The notes under the pieces are model-generated. The model made no database searches. It worked only from the letters and a program-made list of their open reading frames with translations, and was not told where the DNA came from. 64,000 nt of DNA from Nitriliruptoraceae bacterium (lineage in GTDB: Bacteria > Actinomycetota > Nitriliruptoria > Nitriliruptorales > Nitriliruptoraceae), in the NCBI GenBank assembly GCA_018401275.1, contig JAGYKW010000001.1, forward strand, positions 248,001 through 312,000. The letters are read 5' to 3'. Both the position numbers and the translations under genes were made by a program. Shown piece by piece: positions 1-7,843 of the stretch; position 1 is the stretch's first letter, and the number at the start of each line of letters is the position of its first letter.

Positions 1-35
1 AAACCCAGCGCGTCTGCCGGTTCCGCCACGCTCGC
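1..35 (-). tRNA. tRNA-Leu, 5' half, cut by the window edge
   Basis: On the minus strand the sequence begins GCGAGCG TG GCGGAA and continues with GGCAGACGCGC, the acceptor and D-arm signature of bacterial tRNA-Leu. It runs into CTGGGTTT, the 5' anticodon stem and start of the loop, where the window ends. The wobble base appears to be T, so the anticodon would be TAG or TAA. The rest of the gene lies outside the window. Confidence 0.8.
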
Positions 36-54
36 GGGCGGGAGGGTGGTGCGG

Positions 55-127
55 TGCGCCGCCAGGGACTTGAACCCCGAACCTGCCGGTTAAGAGCCGG
101 ATGCTCTGCCAATTGAGCTAGCGGCGC
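55..127 (-). tRNA. tRNA-Lys (CTT)
   Basis: A complete 73-nt cloverleaf. The acceptor stem pairs GCGCCGC with GCGGCGC, the anticodon loop is CTCTTAA with anticodon CTT, and the T-loop is GTTCAAGTC. No CCA is encoded. It sits between partial tRNA-Leu and tRNA-His on the same strand, so these three probably form one tRNA transcription unit. Confidence 0.95.
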
Positions 128-173
128 GTACGGGTCCACGTCCCGGGCGATGCCCGGTCTGTGGACCCGAGAG

Positions 174-249
174 GGTGAGTGAGGGGACTTGAACCCCCGG
201 CCTCCTGGACCACAACCAGGCGCTCTAACCAAGCTGAGCTACACCCACC
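174..249 (-). tRNA. tRNA-His (GTG)
   Basis: A complete cloverleaf with anticodon loop TTGTGGT inside the stem CCTGG/CCAGG, giving anticodon GTG. The 5' end carries the extra G at position -1 opposite C73 that marks tRNA-His. The acceptor stem GTGGGTG pairs with CACTCAC, with one G-T pair. No CCA is encoded. Confidence 0.95.
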
Positions 250-371
250 GTGGTCGCACCCGGGTGGGTGCGAGGGGGAAGGTACGGCAACGGAGGACCT
301 GCGGTCAACGCGGCAGGACGGTGCCGACCTGACCGCACTGCCGTTCGCACGCGAGTCCGCGCACAAAGTGC

Positions 372-377
372 TACTAT
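372..377 (+). promoter_or_regulatory. -10-like hexamer TACTAT before the GntR gene
   Basis: TACTAT lies 10 bases before the ATG at 388, so transcription would start at or beside the start codon and the mRNA would be leaderless or nearly so. The hexamer lies inside an imperfect inverted repeat, GTG-N13-CAC, at 368-386. GntR regulators of the YtrA group often bind such elements in their own promoters; autoregulation here is inference. No good -35 box is visible. Confidence 0.4.
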
Positions 378-387
378 TCATGTCACA

Positions 388-783
388 ATGCTGATGCTGA
401 CCGTGGCCGACGGGCCTCTCCCACTCCACGAGCGCATCGCCGCGGCCGTGCGCCGAGCGATCGCCGAGGGTGCGGTCGGTCCGGGCGACGCGCTGCCGAC
501 GGCGCTCCAGGTGGCTGACGCGCTCGGCGTGCACCGCAACACCGTCCTGCGCGCCTACCGAGCGCTGAGGGACGAGGGCACCATCGACCTGCGGGCCGGC
601 CGGGGTGCACACGTGCGTCGAGCTGCGCCGCGCCGGGCGGTGCTCACCGAGGAGGTCGACGCGCTGCTGCGCGCGGCCGCTCGCGAGGGACTCGCCGGCG
701 ATGAGCTCGTCGCGCTCGTGCGGGATCGCGCCATCGGCGCTCGACGCGCCACCGACGCACGACGACGAGGAAGAGGACGCTGA
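388..783 (+). CDS. GntR-family transcriptional regulator (YtrA type)
   Basis: A short regulator of 131 aa. The N-terminal winged helix-turn-helix has the GntR pattern: PLHERIAAAVRRAIAEGAV, then GDALPTALQVADALGVHRNTVLRAYRALRDEG. Only about 40 residues follow, too few for a FadR or UTRA effector domain, which fits the small YtrA group. ATG 388 is preferred to upstream starts because the homology begins just after it and a -10-like element lies before it; ATG 394 is possible. The next gene, a DUF1648 membrane protein, begins 3 bases after the stop. That pairing is common in Gram-positive bacteria and suggests the regulator controls its neighbour. Confidence 0.85.
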   Translation: MLMLTVADGPLPLHERIAAAVRRAIAEGAVGPGDALPTALQVADALGVHRNTVLRAYRALRDEGTIDLRAGRGAHVRRAAPRRAVLTEEVDALLRAAAREGLAGDELVALVRDRAIGARRATDARRRGRGR

Positions 784-785
784 CT

Positions 786-1772
786 ATGCCGACGACCCTG
801 CACCCACCACGGACGCCAGTGCCACGTCGCGAGCTGGTCCTGCCGCTGATCGCCGTCGTGTACGCCGCGGTCGAGCCGTGGCGCCTGCGCGCGCGGCTGC
901 CCGACCCGATCGCCAGTCACTGGGGGATGAACGGCATGCCCGACGCGAGCGCGCCGCTCGTCGTGGACGCGCTCGTCATGCTCGTCGCGACCGCGCTCGT
1001 CGCGCTGGTCCCGCTGCTCGCCGCCGGCGGAGCGGATCGACGCGATGCACGCGTCCTCGTCGCGGTCGGTCAGGGCACGGGTGCGTTCTTCCTTCTCCTC
1101 CGTCACCGGACGCTCACGCTCAACGTCGACGCGGCGGTGTGGAGCGATGCCGGGGCGTTGACGCTCGCGGACCTCGGCGTCCTCGCGCTGCTCGTGCTGC
1201 CGGCCGCCGCACTCGGGTGGTGGCTCGCGGGAGCACGTCCGGAGCGTGTCCGGCAGGTGCGTGCACCGGCGCGGGTCGCGCTGCCGAGCGACGCCGACCT
1301 GGCGTGGGTAGGGCACCAGTCCTGGCCGTTCGGTCGCCTGCTCGGGCCGCTGCTCGCGGCCGGTGGCGCCGTGCTCGCCGCGGTGCGGGTCACCCCGGAC
1401 GGGCTCATCATCGGTGCGACGCTGGCGCTCACTGGGCTCGTCGTCTGGGCATTGACGTCGATCACGGTCGCCGTCGGCCCGGCCGGACTCCGCGTGCGCT
1501 TCGGGCCGCTGGGCTGGCCCGGGGTCCGCGTCCCGCTCGAGGGCATCACCGGCGTCGAGCTCGAGGACGTCGATCCGCTGTCCTACGGCGGCTGGGGCTA
1601 CCGGATCCTGCCGGGCGTGCGTGCGGTCGTGGTCCGCCGTGGCGAGGGCCTCCGGATCGCGCGCGCTGGCCGCCCCGACCTCATCGTCACGGTCGACGAC
1701 GCCGCGACGGCGGCCGCCGTGCTCGCCGCGCACGTCGAGGCACGAGGGTCGGGGAGCGGGCCGGCGCACTAG
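786..1772 (+). CDS. DUF1648-domain integral membrane protein
   Basis: A 328-aa protein with several hydrophobic helices. The signature is LPDPIASHWGMNGMPD near residues 38-53, matching the DUF1648 motif (lPdpiPvHw...G.pd) of the SdpI-like group. Helices follow at about 55-80, 125-150, 185-210 and 220-240. The C-terminal 80 residues form a soluble PH-like segment with the motif YGGWGYRILPG, seen in other DUF1648 proteins. It is the second gene of a GntR operon. Its function is unknown; relatives have been linked to cell-envelope stress or bacteriocin immunity, which the sequence here does not prove. Confidence 0.75.
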   Translation: MPTTLHPPRTPVPRRELVLPLIAVVYAAVEPWRLRARLPDPIASHWGMNGMPDASAPLVVDALVMLVATALVALVPLLAAGGADRRDARVLVAVGQGTGAFFLLLRHRTLTLNVDAAVWSDAGALTLADLGVLALLVLPAAALGWWLAGARPERVRQVRAPARVALPSDADLAWVGHQSWPFGRLLGPLLAAGGAVLAAVRVTPDGLIIGATLALTGLVVWALTSITVAVGPAGLRVRFGPLGWPGVRVPLEGITGVELEDVDPLSYGGWGYRILPGVRAVVVRRGEGLRIARAGRPDLIVTVDDAATAAAVLAAHVEARGSGSGPAH

Positions 1773-1775
1773 CGT
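1770..1775 (+). promoter_or_regulatory. -10-like TAGCGT before the DUF554 gene
   Basis: TAGCGT overlaps the stop codon of the DUF1648 gene and lies 7 bases before ATG 1783. It is one of the recurring TA(G/C)NNT hexamers of this genome, and here it would give a leaderless mRNA. Confidence 0.35.
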
Positions 1776-1782
1776 CCGCGCG

Positions 1783-2556
1783 ATGAACGGGACCCTGCTC
1801 AACGTCGCTGCCATCGTCGTCGGCGCCGGCGCCGGCACGCTGCTCGGCGCTCGCGTGCCCGAACGGGTCCGCACGACCCTCACCGACGTGCTCGGCGTGT
1901 TCGTGCTCGTGCTCGGAGTCGGTGACGCGCTCGGCACGTTCGGCGACGAGCTGTCCGGCACGCTCGGCCGCTCGGCCGTGCTGGTCATCCTCGGATCGCT
2001 GCTCGTCGGCGGTGTCATCGGTGAGTCGATCGACATCGAGGCGCGACTCGAGCGGATCGGCGCATGGCTGCGTGCGCGGACCGTGCGGCGGCCGGCATCC
2101 GTCGATCGAGCCGCCGGCGCTGACAGCGCTGATGGGGCTGACGACGACGATGCGCGCGCACGCTTCATCGAGGGTTTCGTCGTGACGAGCCTGATCGTCA
2201 CCGTCGGCCCGCTCGCGATCCTCGGAGCGCTGCAGGACGGCCTGCTGGGGGACTGGACGCTGCTCGCGGTCAAGTCGCTGCTCGACGGTCCGGTCGCGCT
2301 CGCCTTCGCGAGCGTGTTCGGGATCGGTGTCGCGTTCGCCGCACTGCCCCTGCTCGTCTGGCAAGGTGGGCTCACCCTCGCAGCGGCCGCCGTCGGTGGA
2401 CTCGTCAGCGACGTCATGGTCGCGGCGATCGGGGCGGTCGGGGGGTTCCTGGTCATCGGGATCGGACTGCGCCTGCTCGAGTTGCGGGCCGTTCGCGTCG
2501 CGAACCTGCTGCCCGCGCTCGTCATCGCCCCGCTGGTCGTGGCGCTCTGGCCCTGA
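1783..2556 (+). CDS. DUF554-family membrane protein
   Basis: A 257-aa protein with about seven hydrophobic segments. The opening MNGTLLNVAAIVVGAGAGTLLG, the pair LLVGGVIGESIDIEARLERIG, and later FIEGFVVTSLIVTVGPLAILGALQDGLLGD and LLDGPVALAFAS are characteristic of DUF554 (YdfK-like) proteins, whose substrate is unknown. An acidic loop, rich in Asp and Ala at about residues 105-125, separates the two halves. ATG 1783 is the only start that keeps the conserved N-terminus intact. The gene has the same orientation as the upstream pair but its own likely promoter. Confidence 0.8.
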   Translation: MNGTLLNVAAIVVGAGAGTLLGARVPERVRTTLTDVLGVFVLVLGVGDALGTFGDELSGTLGRSAVLVILGSLLVGGVIGESIDIEARLERIGAWLRARTVRRPASVDRAAGADSADGADDDDARARFIEGFVVTSLIVTVGPLAILGALQDGLLGDWTLLAVKSLLDGPVALAFASVFGIGVAFAALPLLVWQGGLTLAAAAVGGLVSDVMVAAIGAVGGFLVIGIGLRLLELRAVRVANLLPALVIAPLVVALWP

Positions 2557-2561
2557 TGATG

Positions 2562-3041
2562 TCAGCCGCTCGTTCCGGCCCGGTGCGCGCGCAGGATCTC
2601 GAGCGCGTCGTCGGCGTGGCGGTCCATGCGGATCTCATCGCTGATGACGGCGAGGACCGTGAGGTCGCTGTCGAGCACGTAGGTCTGGCGGCGGCTCGGG
2701 ATCGGGCCGACACGCTTCGCACCGAAGGCTCGCGAGATCGTCCCGTCGCGGTCCGCGATGAGCGGGTAGTCGAACTCGTGCTGACCGGCGAAGCGGGCCT
2801 GGGTCGCGGCGTCGTCGCGGCTGACCCCGACGCGTGACGCGCCGAGCTCGGTGAACTCCGCTCCGAGATCGCGGAAGTGGCACGCCTGAGCCGTGCAGCC
2901 GGCGGTGAACGCCTTGGGATAGAAGAAGACGACGAGTCGTCCGCCGTCCGCGAGCGCGGACAGGGTCGTCGTCGTGCCGTCATGGAGCGTGACGGTGAGG
3001 TCGGTGATGCGGTCTCCGGGACCTGGCACGGTGGCCTCCAC
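2562..3041 (-). CDS. bcp: Peroxiredoxin, PrxQ/BCP type
   Basis: A 159-aa thiol peroxidase that reduces H2O2 and organic hydroperoxides in the cytoplasm. The active site is P42-K-A-F-T46-A-G-C49, the PxxxTxxC motif, with C49 the peroxidatic cysteine. C54 follows in a CX4C spacing that marks the atypical 2-Cys PrxQ/BCP group. The catalytic arginine is probably in the PIPSRRQTYVLD segment, where BCP proteins usually have R-x-TF/Y-hId. Full length for the family. The gene is convergent with the DUF554 gene, with only 5 bases between their stop codons. The electron donor, usually thioredoxin, is not in the window. Confidence 0.9.
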   Translation of the reverse strand: MEATVPGPGDRITDLTVTLHDGTTTTLSALADGGRLVVFFYPKAFTAGCTAQACHFRDLGAEFTELGASRVGVSRDDAATQARFAGQHEFDYPLIADRDGTISRAFGAKRVGPIPSRRQTYVLDSDLTVLAVISDEIRMDRHADDALEILRAHRAGTSG

Positions 3042-3139
3042 AGGGTCGTGCGCTGCTCACGCGCCCTGCGCGTACAGCGTTCGGGATGCATTCGGACCGT
3101 AGTGGAGCGCCGGACGGGTGTCGCGGCCACGTTCCCCCC

Positions 3140-3145
3140 TAGCGT
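3140..3145 (+). promoter_or_regulatory. -10-like TAGCGT before the lipoprotein gene
   Basis: TAGCGT lies 7 bases before ATG 3153 in the divergent intergenic region between the peroxiredoxin and the lipoprotein gene. The geometry is the same as at 1770-1775 and implies a very short or absent leader. Confidence 0.35.
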
Positions 3146-3152
3146 GCGCCGC

Positions 3153-5066
3153 ATGGCTCTCATCGTGCTCCCCGGCCCCCGGCGCTCGCGCGTGCGACGC
3201 CGTCGCCATCATGCTCGCGTTCCGCTCCTGCTCGTGATCGTGCTGCTCGCTGCTGCCTGCTTCCCGGCCGCCGGTCCGCCGGCTCCGCGCGCATCCGACG
3301 TGGGAGCCGACGGAGATGCAGACGTATCGGCGGATGCGGCCACGAGCAGCGACGTCCCCGCATCCGCATCCGCATGCCGCGACGCGGCCAGCAACGCCCT
3401 CGGGGGGCGCGCCATCGACCACGTCCGTCCCGTCGGCGCGTCCGCGGACCCGGCGCCCGTCCCGGTCGTGCAGCTCGATGCGCAAGGGCTGCTGCGCCTG
3501 GTCGAACTGCACGCGCTCGCGCCGGACGGCACGCCCTGCACCGAACGGGTGGTGCTCACCGGGGTCGAGGATGTGCTCGGTCGCGGGCTCGCGGGTGCTG
3601 CGGCGGTGGCGCAGGGGCTCGATCTGATCGTCGCGACCGCTGACCAGGGGGCGGACGGTGTCGGACCCGACGTGACCACGCTCGCGGACGCGGTCCGTGC
3701 GCTGCTCGCCGACCCGCTGGCGGACGGGCCTGCTGAGCTGGTGCGCGGACGCACCCCGGTGCTCGTCCTCGCGCATGACCTGCTGGCCCAGGTCGACGTC
3801 GTCGCGTCCGCCGGGGACGGCGTCGTTCCGGTCGTCATCGACGCGGACACGGCGACCGATGGCGTCGTCGCGACGCTCGACCTCCTTCGCGCCGCAGGTG
3901 GCGCAGCGCACGAGGTCCGCTGGACGGCGTCGACACTGGTGGACGCGCGAGCGCTCGACGCCGTGCTCGTGGGCCTCGCGGCCGAGGGGATCGACGCGAC
4001 GCGCTGGACGCCCGACGCAGCAGCACGGCCGGTCGCTGAACTGTGGCTCGGTGATGTGCGGCAGATGGGGACGGCGCTGATGGCGGCGGCGACGGCGGTG
4101 CGGCGCGGCGCTGCGTTCGTCGCGGTCGACGGGACCGACCTGCGTGCCGGTGTCGAGCGCACGGAACGTGTCCGTGCCGCCGTGGGGCAGCTCGGCCAAG
4201 ACGGACGCATCGTGCTGGTCGGCGACGTCGACGAGGCGACCATGTGGCAGCTCGACACGGTCAGCGTCGGGACGCCACTGCCGGGCGGGGGGTTCCTCCC
4301 GCTGGAGGAGCGCCGGATCGTGGCGCTGTACGGGACTCCGGGCACGGCGTCGCTCGGGCTGCTCGGGGAGCAGGACACGGACGCGACGATGGTGCGGGCC
4401 CGGGAGGTCGCGCAGCGCTACGCGGATGCGGCCGACGGTCGCATCGCCGTCCCGGGGCTTGACGTGATCACCACGATCGCATCGTCCGCTGCGGAACCGA
4501 CGGGCGACTTCAGTCGGCGCGTCCCGATCGAACGCATCAGACCGCTCGTGGATGTCGCGCGCTCGGAGGGCGCGGCGGTCCTGCTCGACCTGCAGCCGGG
4601 CCGGAGCAGCTTCCTCGTTCAGGCGAAGGAGTATGAGGAGCTGCTGCGCGAGCCGCACGTCCATCTTGCGCTCGATCCGGAGTGGCGGATCGGGCCGCGT
4701 GAGCGGCACCTGGTGCGCATCGGTTCGGTCGATGCGGACGAGGTCCAGGCGGTCGCCGACTGGCTCGCAGAGCTGGTGCGTCGTGAGCGGCTCCCGCAGA
4801 AGGTGCTCATGCTGCATCAGTTCACGCTGGCCATGCTGCCTGAGCGCGACACCATCGTCATCCCCGACGAGCTGATCGGTGTCGTGCACATCGACGGGCA
4901 GGGGCCGCTGCCCACGAAGAACAACACCTACGCTGTCCTGACCGCGGGGGCCGAGGAGCACTGGGTGTGGGGCTGGAAGAACTTCACGCGCATCGACACG
5001 CCCGTCGCTACCCCCGAGCAGACGCTCGAGAGGCTTCCGGTCCCGCTCATCGTGACCTACCAGTGA
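3153..5066 (+). CDS. Large secreted lipoprotein of unknown function
   Basis: A 637-aa protein. The N-terminus is Arg-rich (RRSRVRRRRHH), then a hydrophobic core ends in LLAAAC, a plausible lipobox with Cys at about residue 37. A Ser/Ala/Asp-rich linker of some 50 residues follows. The rest contains alternating beta-alpha units (for example VIAVPGLDVITTIA, GAAVLLDLQPGRSS, VHLALDPEWRIGP, KVLMLHQF) that read like a TIM-barrel in the C-terminal half, about residues 350-637. I do not recognise the family and assign no reaction. It is 33 bases upstream of a secreted M15 peptidase, so a cell-wall role for the pair is possible. Confidence 0.7.
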   Translation: MALIVLPGPRRSRVRRRRHHARVPLLLVIVLLAAACFPAAGPPAPRASDVGADGDADVSADAATSSDVPASASACRDAASNALGGRAIDHVRPVGASADPAPVPVVQLDAQGLLRLVELHALAPDGTPCTERVVLTGVEDVLGRGLAGAAAVAQGLDLIVATADQGADGVGPDVTTLADAVRALLADPLADGPAELVRGRTPVLVLAHDLLAQVDVVASAGDGVVPVVIDADTATDGVVATLDLLRAAGGAAHEVRWTASTLVDARALDAVLVGLAAEGIDATRWTPDAAARPVAELWLGDVRQMGTALMAAATAVRRGAAFVAVDGTDLRAGVERTERVRAAVGQLGQDGRIVLVGDVDEATMWQLDTVSVGTPLPGGGFLPLEERRIVALYGTPGTASLGLLGEQDTDATMVRAREVAQRYADAADGRIAVPGLDVITTIASSAAEPTGDFSRRVPIERIRPLVDVARSEGAAVLLDLQPGRSSFLVQAKEYEELLREPHVHLALDPEWRIGPRERHLVRIGSVDADEVQAVADWLAELVRRERLPQKVLMLHQFTLAMLPERDTIVIPDELIGVVHIDGQGPLPTKNNTYAVLTAGAEEHWVWGWKNFTRIDTPVATPEQTLERLPVPLIVTYQ

Positions 5067-5099
5067 GCGTCCTCCAGTGAGGCCAGTGCGGCCGGTCAG

Positions 5100-6434
5100 G
5101 TGCGACGCGTGAGAGCGACGGTCTCGCTGGTCGCGCTGCTGTCGTCCGCGTTGGTGCTGTCGACGAGCTTCACCGGCACCGACACCGGTACCGGCACCGA
5201 CTCGATGGGCGGAGTCGTCGCGACGAGTACCGGAGCCAGCGCTCCGGCCGCGCGCGCACTGGAGCTGGACAGCGCGCAGGTCCGCCGGCTCCTGCGTGGA
5301 CGACCGGGCCCGTCCCCGGAGATCGACGCGCCCGGCGCACCGTCCGAGGTCCTGAGCGTGGTGAGCTCGGAGGACTCGCTGACGGACGCGCTCGTCGCCA
5401 CGTTCGTCGGCCTCGACGGGGTGCTCGCGACGACGCAGGTGCGCTCCGCCACCCTCGGACTCTTCGGCAGCGTCGCGTCGGACGGCGTGCCGCGTGACGT
5501 GCCGCCGGCAGGGATGCGCATCCCGGTCAACGTCATCGCGATCGCCCCCGACACCTACCTCGACGTGCTGCTCGTGGACGTCGATGAGCACGATGCGGCC
5601 CTCGTGACGGGGCTCGTCCCGGGCTCGGTGCTGCTCTCCGCCTCCGCTGCGCGACTGCGTGGCCTCGACGCGGGCGCGACGATGGATGTCGGGCGCGCGT
5701 CGGCGCTCGTCGTGGCCGGCGTCGTCGACGACGGTGTGGCGCGGGGGAGCGAGCTGCTCGTCCATCGTGATGACGTCGACCGGATCGGCCTCGGGCCGCG
5801 CGAGTCGCTGCTCGTGCGCACGGCGGTCAGTGCCTCCGGCCCGACGGTCGAGCGCCTGTTCGACGCTGCGCTCGAAGAATCGCCCGACAGCGACGTGCGG
5901 GTCTGGCACGGGACCGACCGGGTCCCTCTCGTGCTCTCGACGATCGCGGTGAAGGAGCGCTTCGGTGAGTTCGCCTTCCGGCTCGTACTGAACCAGCGTG
6001 AGGTCGACATCGAGCGTCGGTTCGTCGACGAGTGGATCACCATCGAACGCATGCCGGTGCTCGGCAACGTGCGCTGCCACCGGCTGATCATGGATGACCT
6101 GCGTGCGGCGATCGAGGACACGGTCGCTGCAGGTCTGTCGCAGTGGATCGAACGGGACCGTTTCGGCGGGTGCTTCCATCCGCGTCGCATCGCCTACGGG
6201 CGCGAGAACCTCTCGCGTCACGCGTGGGGCATCGCGATCGACCTCAACGTCGACTTCTCGCAGCCGGGCGCTGGCCCCGTCCCGCCCGAGGAGTTCATCG
6301 AGATCTGGGGCCGTCACGGCTTCCGCTGGGGCGGCGACTTCACGACACCGGACAACCACCACTTCGAGTGGGTCGGGTCGGCGGCCGCGGTCCGCCCGGA
6401 CCGTGGCGCGGTCGAGGTCAGGCCGGCGGGCTGA
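5100..6434 (+). CDS. Secreted M15 (VanY/DacB-like) D,D-carboxypeptidase family protein
   Basis: A 444-aa protein with a signal peptide (VSLVALLSSALVLSTSF). The last 120 residues carry the M15C zinc-site pattern: SRHAWGIAIDLNVD (H...D, near residues 373-381) and later DNHHFEWVG, whose His is the third ligand. Such enzymes trim D-Ala from peptidoglycan stems or cleave peptide crosslinks outside the membrane. The roughly 240 residues before it are unassigned. Start GTG 5100; GTG 5109 also leaves the signal peptide intact. The 3' end overlaps the convergent TetR gene by 17 bases. Confidence 0.8.
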   Translation: MRRVRATVSLVALLSSALVLSTSFTGTDTGTGTDSMGGVVATSTGASAPAARALELDSAQVRRLLRGRPGPSPEIDAPGAPSEVLSVVSSEDSLTDALVATFVGLDGVLATTQVRSATLGLFGSVASDGVPRDVPPAGMRIPVNVIAIAPDTYLDVLLVDVDEHDAALVTGLVPGSVLLSASAARLRGLDAGATMDVGRASALVVAGVVDDGVARGSELLVHRDDVDRIGLGPRESLLVRTAVSASGPTVERLFDAALEESPDSDVRVWHGTDRVPLVLSTIAVKERFGEFAFRLVLNQREVDIERRFVDEWITIERMPVLGNVRCHRLIMDDLRAAIEDTVAAGLSQWIERDRFGGCFHPRRIAYGRENLSRHAWGIAIDLNVDFSQPGAGPVPPEEFIEIWGRHGFRWGGDFTTPDNHHFEWVGSAAAVRPDRGAVEVRPAG

Positions 6435-7029
6435 GGATGGCGCGCACCGCTGTGACGATGACGTCGGTCAGCTTCCCCGCGTCAGGGTCCTTCGGGTCGA
6501 GGTCATGGACGATGAGGCCGAGGGAGTAGGCCTGCAGGAACGTGGCGACCGCGCGTGCGTCGAGGTCGGTGCGGACCAGACCTCGCAGCTGCGCTTCCAT
6601 GATCAGCACGGACAGGTCATCGAGCAGGTCGCCGAGCGTCGCACCGATGGTCTCGCGCGCCTCGGGGCGGCCGTGCGCGGTCGCGATGGCGGCGAAGCGT
6701 GACAGACGCACGTCCGCGCGACGGCGATCGGTGACCGCCCGCGTGAGCTCAGTGACCCGGGCCATGAGGGCGTCGTTGTCCGCGACCTCGGTGAGCGTGG
6801 CACGCATGCCCGCGAGGTCCTCCCTGGTCACACCCTCGATACGGCGTTGCTGAGCGGCAGCGACCAGTCCGTCGCGACTGCCGAAGTGGTGACGGATCAG
6901 GCCGATGGCGACATCGGCCTCCTCGGCGATCTCCGTGACCCGCAGCTCCGCCTCGCCGTGGGTCTCGAGGTGGCGGATCGCGGCGGCGAGCAGTCGCTCG
7001 CGGCCCTCTGCGGGGCGTCCATCGCTCAT
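6418..7029 (-). CDS. TetR-family transcriptional regulator
   Basis: A 203-aa regulator. The N-terminal helix-turn-helix is LLAAAIRHLETHGEAELRVTEIAEEADVAIGLIRHHFGSRDGLVAAA (residues about 11-57), the TetR pattern ending in the HHFGSR-D-L helix. The C-terminal ligand domain is helical and its ligand cannot be read from sequence. ATG 7029 fits the family start; an upstream ATG would add a Pro-rich tail. It runs away from tRNA-Arg and convergent to the peptidase gene, so its target is unclear. The region 7030-7205 holds its upstream sequence, with a -10-like TAGGAT at 7134-7139 on the minus strand. Confidence 0.85.
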   Translation of the reverse strand: MSDGRPAEGRERLLAAAIRHLETHGEAELRVTEIAEEADVAIGLIRHHFGSRDGLVAAAQQRRIEGVTREDLAGMRATLTEVADNDALMARVTELTRAVTDRRRADVRLSRFAAIATAHGRPEARETIGATLGDLLDDLSVLIMEAQLRGLVRTDLDARAVATFLQAYSLGLIVHDLDPKDPDAGKLTDVIVTAVRAILSPPA

Positions 7030-7205
7030 CGGGGGAGCCGTTCGCTGGGGTTCTGGTGGCCCAAGGGGCGGTGCCGTGCCGCACATCGCCCGCGGGGGAG
7101 CAGCGAGAGGGGTGTGAGTCGCTTCAACGCAGCATCCTAGAGGAGGCCGGGCGGTGATGGCGGATCCGACATCGTCATCCTGCGCTATTCACTCGCACCG
7201 TGACG

Positions 7206-7279
7206 CGCGCCCGGCAGGAATCGAACCTGCGACCTTGGGATTAGAAGTCCCCTGCTCTATCCGACTGAGCTACGGGCGC
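7206..7279 (-). tRNA. tRNA-Arg (TCT)
   Basis: A complete 74-nt cloverleaf. The acceptor GCGCCCG pairs with CGGGCGC, the anticodon loop is CTTCTAA (anticodon TCT) and the T-loop is GTTCGATTC. No CCA is encoded. It stands alone between the TetR regulator and the YbaK gene. Confidence 0.95.
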
Positions 7280-7333
7280 GGACGGGCGCGAGGCCCGAGC
7301 GGAGGGTAGTGCTGGCCGGTCTGCCGGACCGTC

Positions 7334-7843
7334 TCAACCGGCCTCGTTCGCGAGCCCCTCGACGACCTGCCCGCCGATCGCGATCAGCGCGGAGGGCGCG
7401 ACCAAGAGCTTCACGCTGCGACTCCCGCCCCCGACGATGACGCGCTCGCACGCCATGATCCGCGCGTCGACGTGCAGCGGGATCGCCGGGTCGAGGCCGA
7501 ACGGGGTGACCCCACCGAGCTGCATGCCGGTGCGCTCGAGCGTGAGCTCGGCCGGTGCGAACGAGAGCTTGCGCACGCCCATCAGCTTGCGCACGACCCG
7601 GTTCACGTCGAGCCGCGTGGTCGCGAGCACGAGGCACGCGGCGAGCTGAGGGTCGTCGTCACGCGATGCGACGAGCAGGCAGTTCGCGCTGATGTCGAGT
7701 CCGTAGCCGTAGTGCTCGCAGAACGCGGCGGTGTCGGCGAACGCCGGGTCGATCGTGACGACGTCGTACGGCTCGCCGGTCGCCGCGACCGCTGCGAGCG
7801 CGCGGTCAGCGATCGGGTCGACGTCGGCGGGTGCGTCACTCAT
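7334..7843 (-). CDS. YbaK/EbsC-family aminoacyl-tRNA deacylase-like protein
   Basis: A 169-aa YbaK-domain protein. Family members hydrolyse mischarged tRNAs such as Cys-tRNA(Pro) in trans. The motif block RKLMGVRKLSFAPAE carries the conserved Lys, GMQLGGVTPFGL is the typical substrate-pocket loop, and VIVGGGSRSVKLLV matches the C-terminal GGG-RS-K element. The length is normal. The ATG overlaps the stop of the malic enzyme gene by 4 bases (ATGA), so the two are co-transcribed, with malic enzyme first. The precise tRNA substrate cannot be told from sequence. Confidence 0.85.
   Translation of the reverse strand: MSDAPADVDPIADRALAAVAATGEPYDVVTIDPAFADTAAFCEHYGYGLDISANCLLVASRDDDPQLAACLVLATTRLDVNRVVRKLMGVRKLSFAPAELTLERTGMQLGGVTPFGLDPAIPLHVDARIMACERVIVGGGSRSVKLLVAPSALIAIGGQVVEGLANEAG

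Noticed and set aside
555-2525. A 656-codon minus-strand frame opposite GntR, DUF1648 and DUF554
   Set aside because: Low-complexity Arg/Ser/Asp composition and no family resemblance; the plus-strand genes account for the region.
3057-6362. A 1101-codon open frame on the minus strand
   Set aside because: It runs opposite the lipoprotein and peptidase genes, is Arg/Asp/His-rich with no domain, and is the expected by-product of very high third-position GC.
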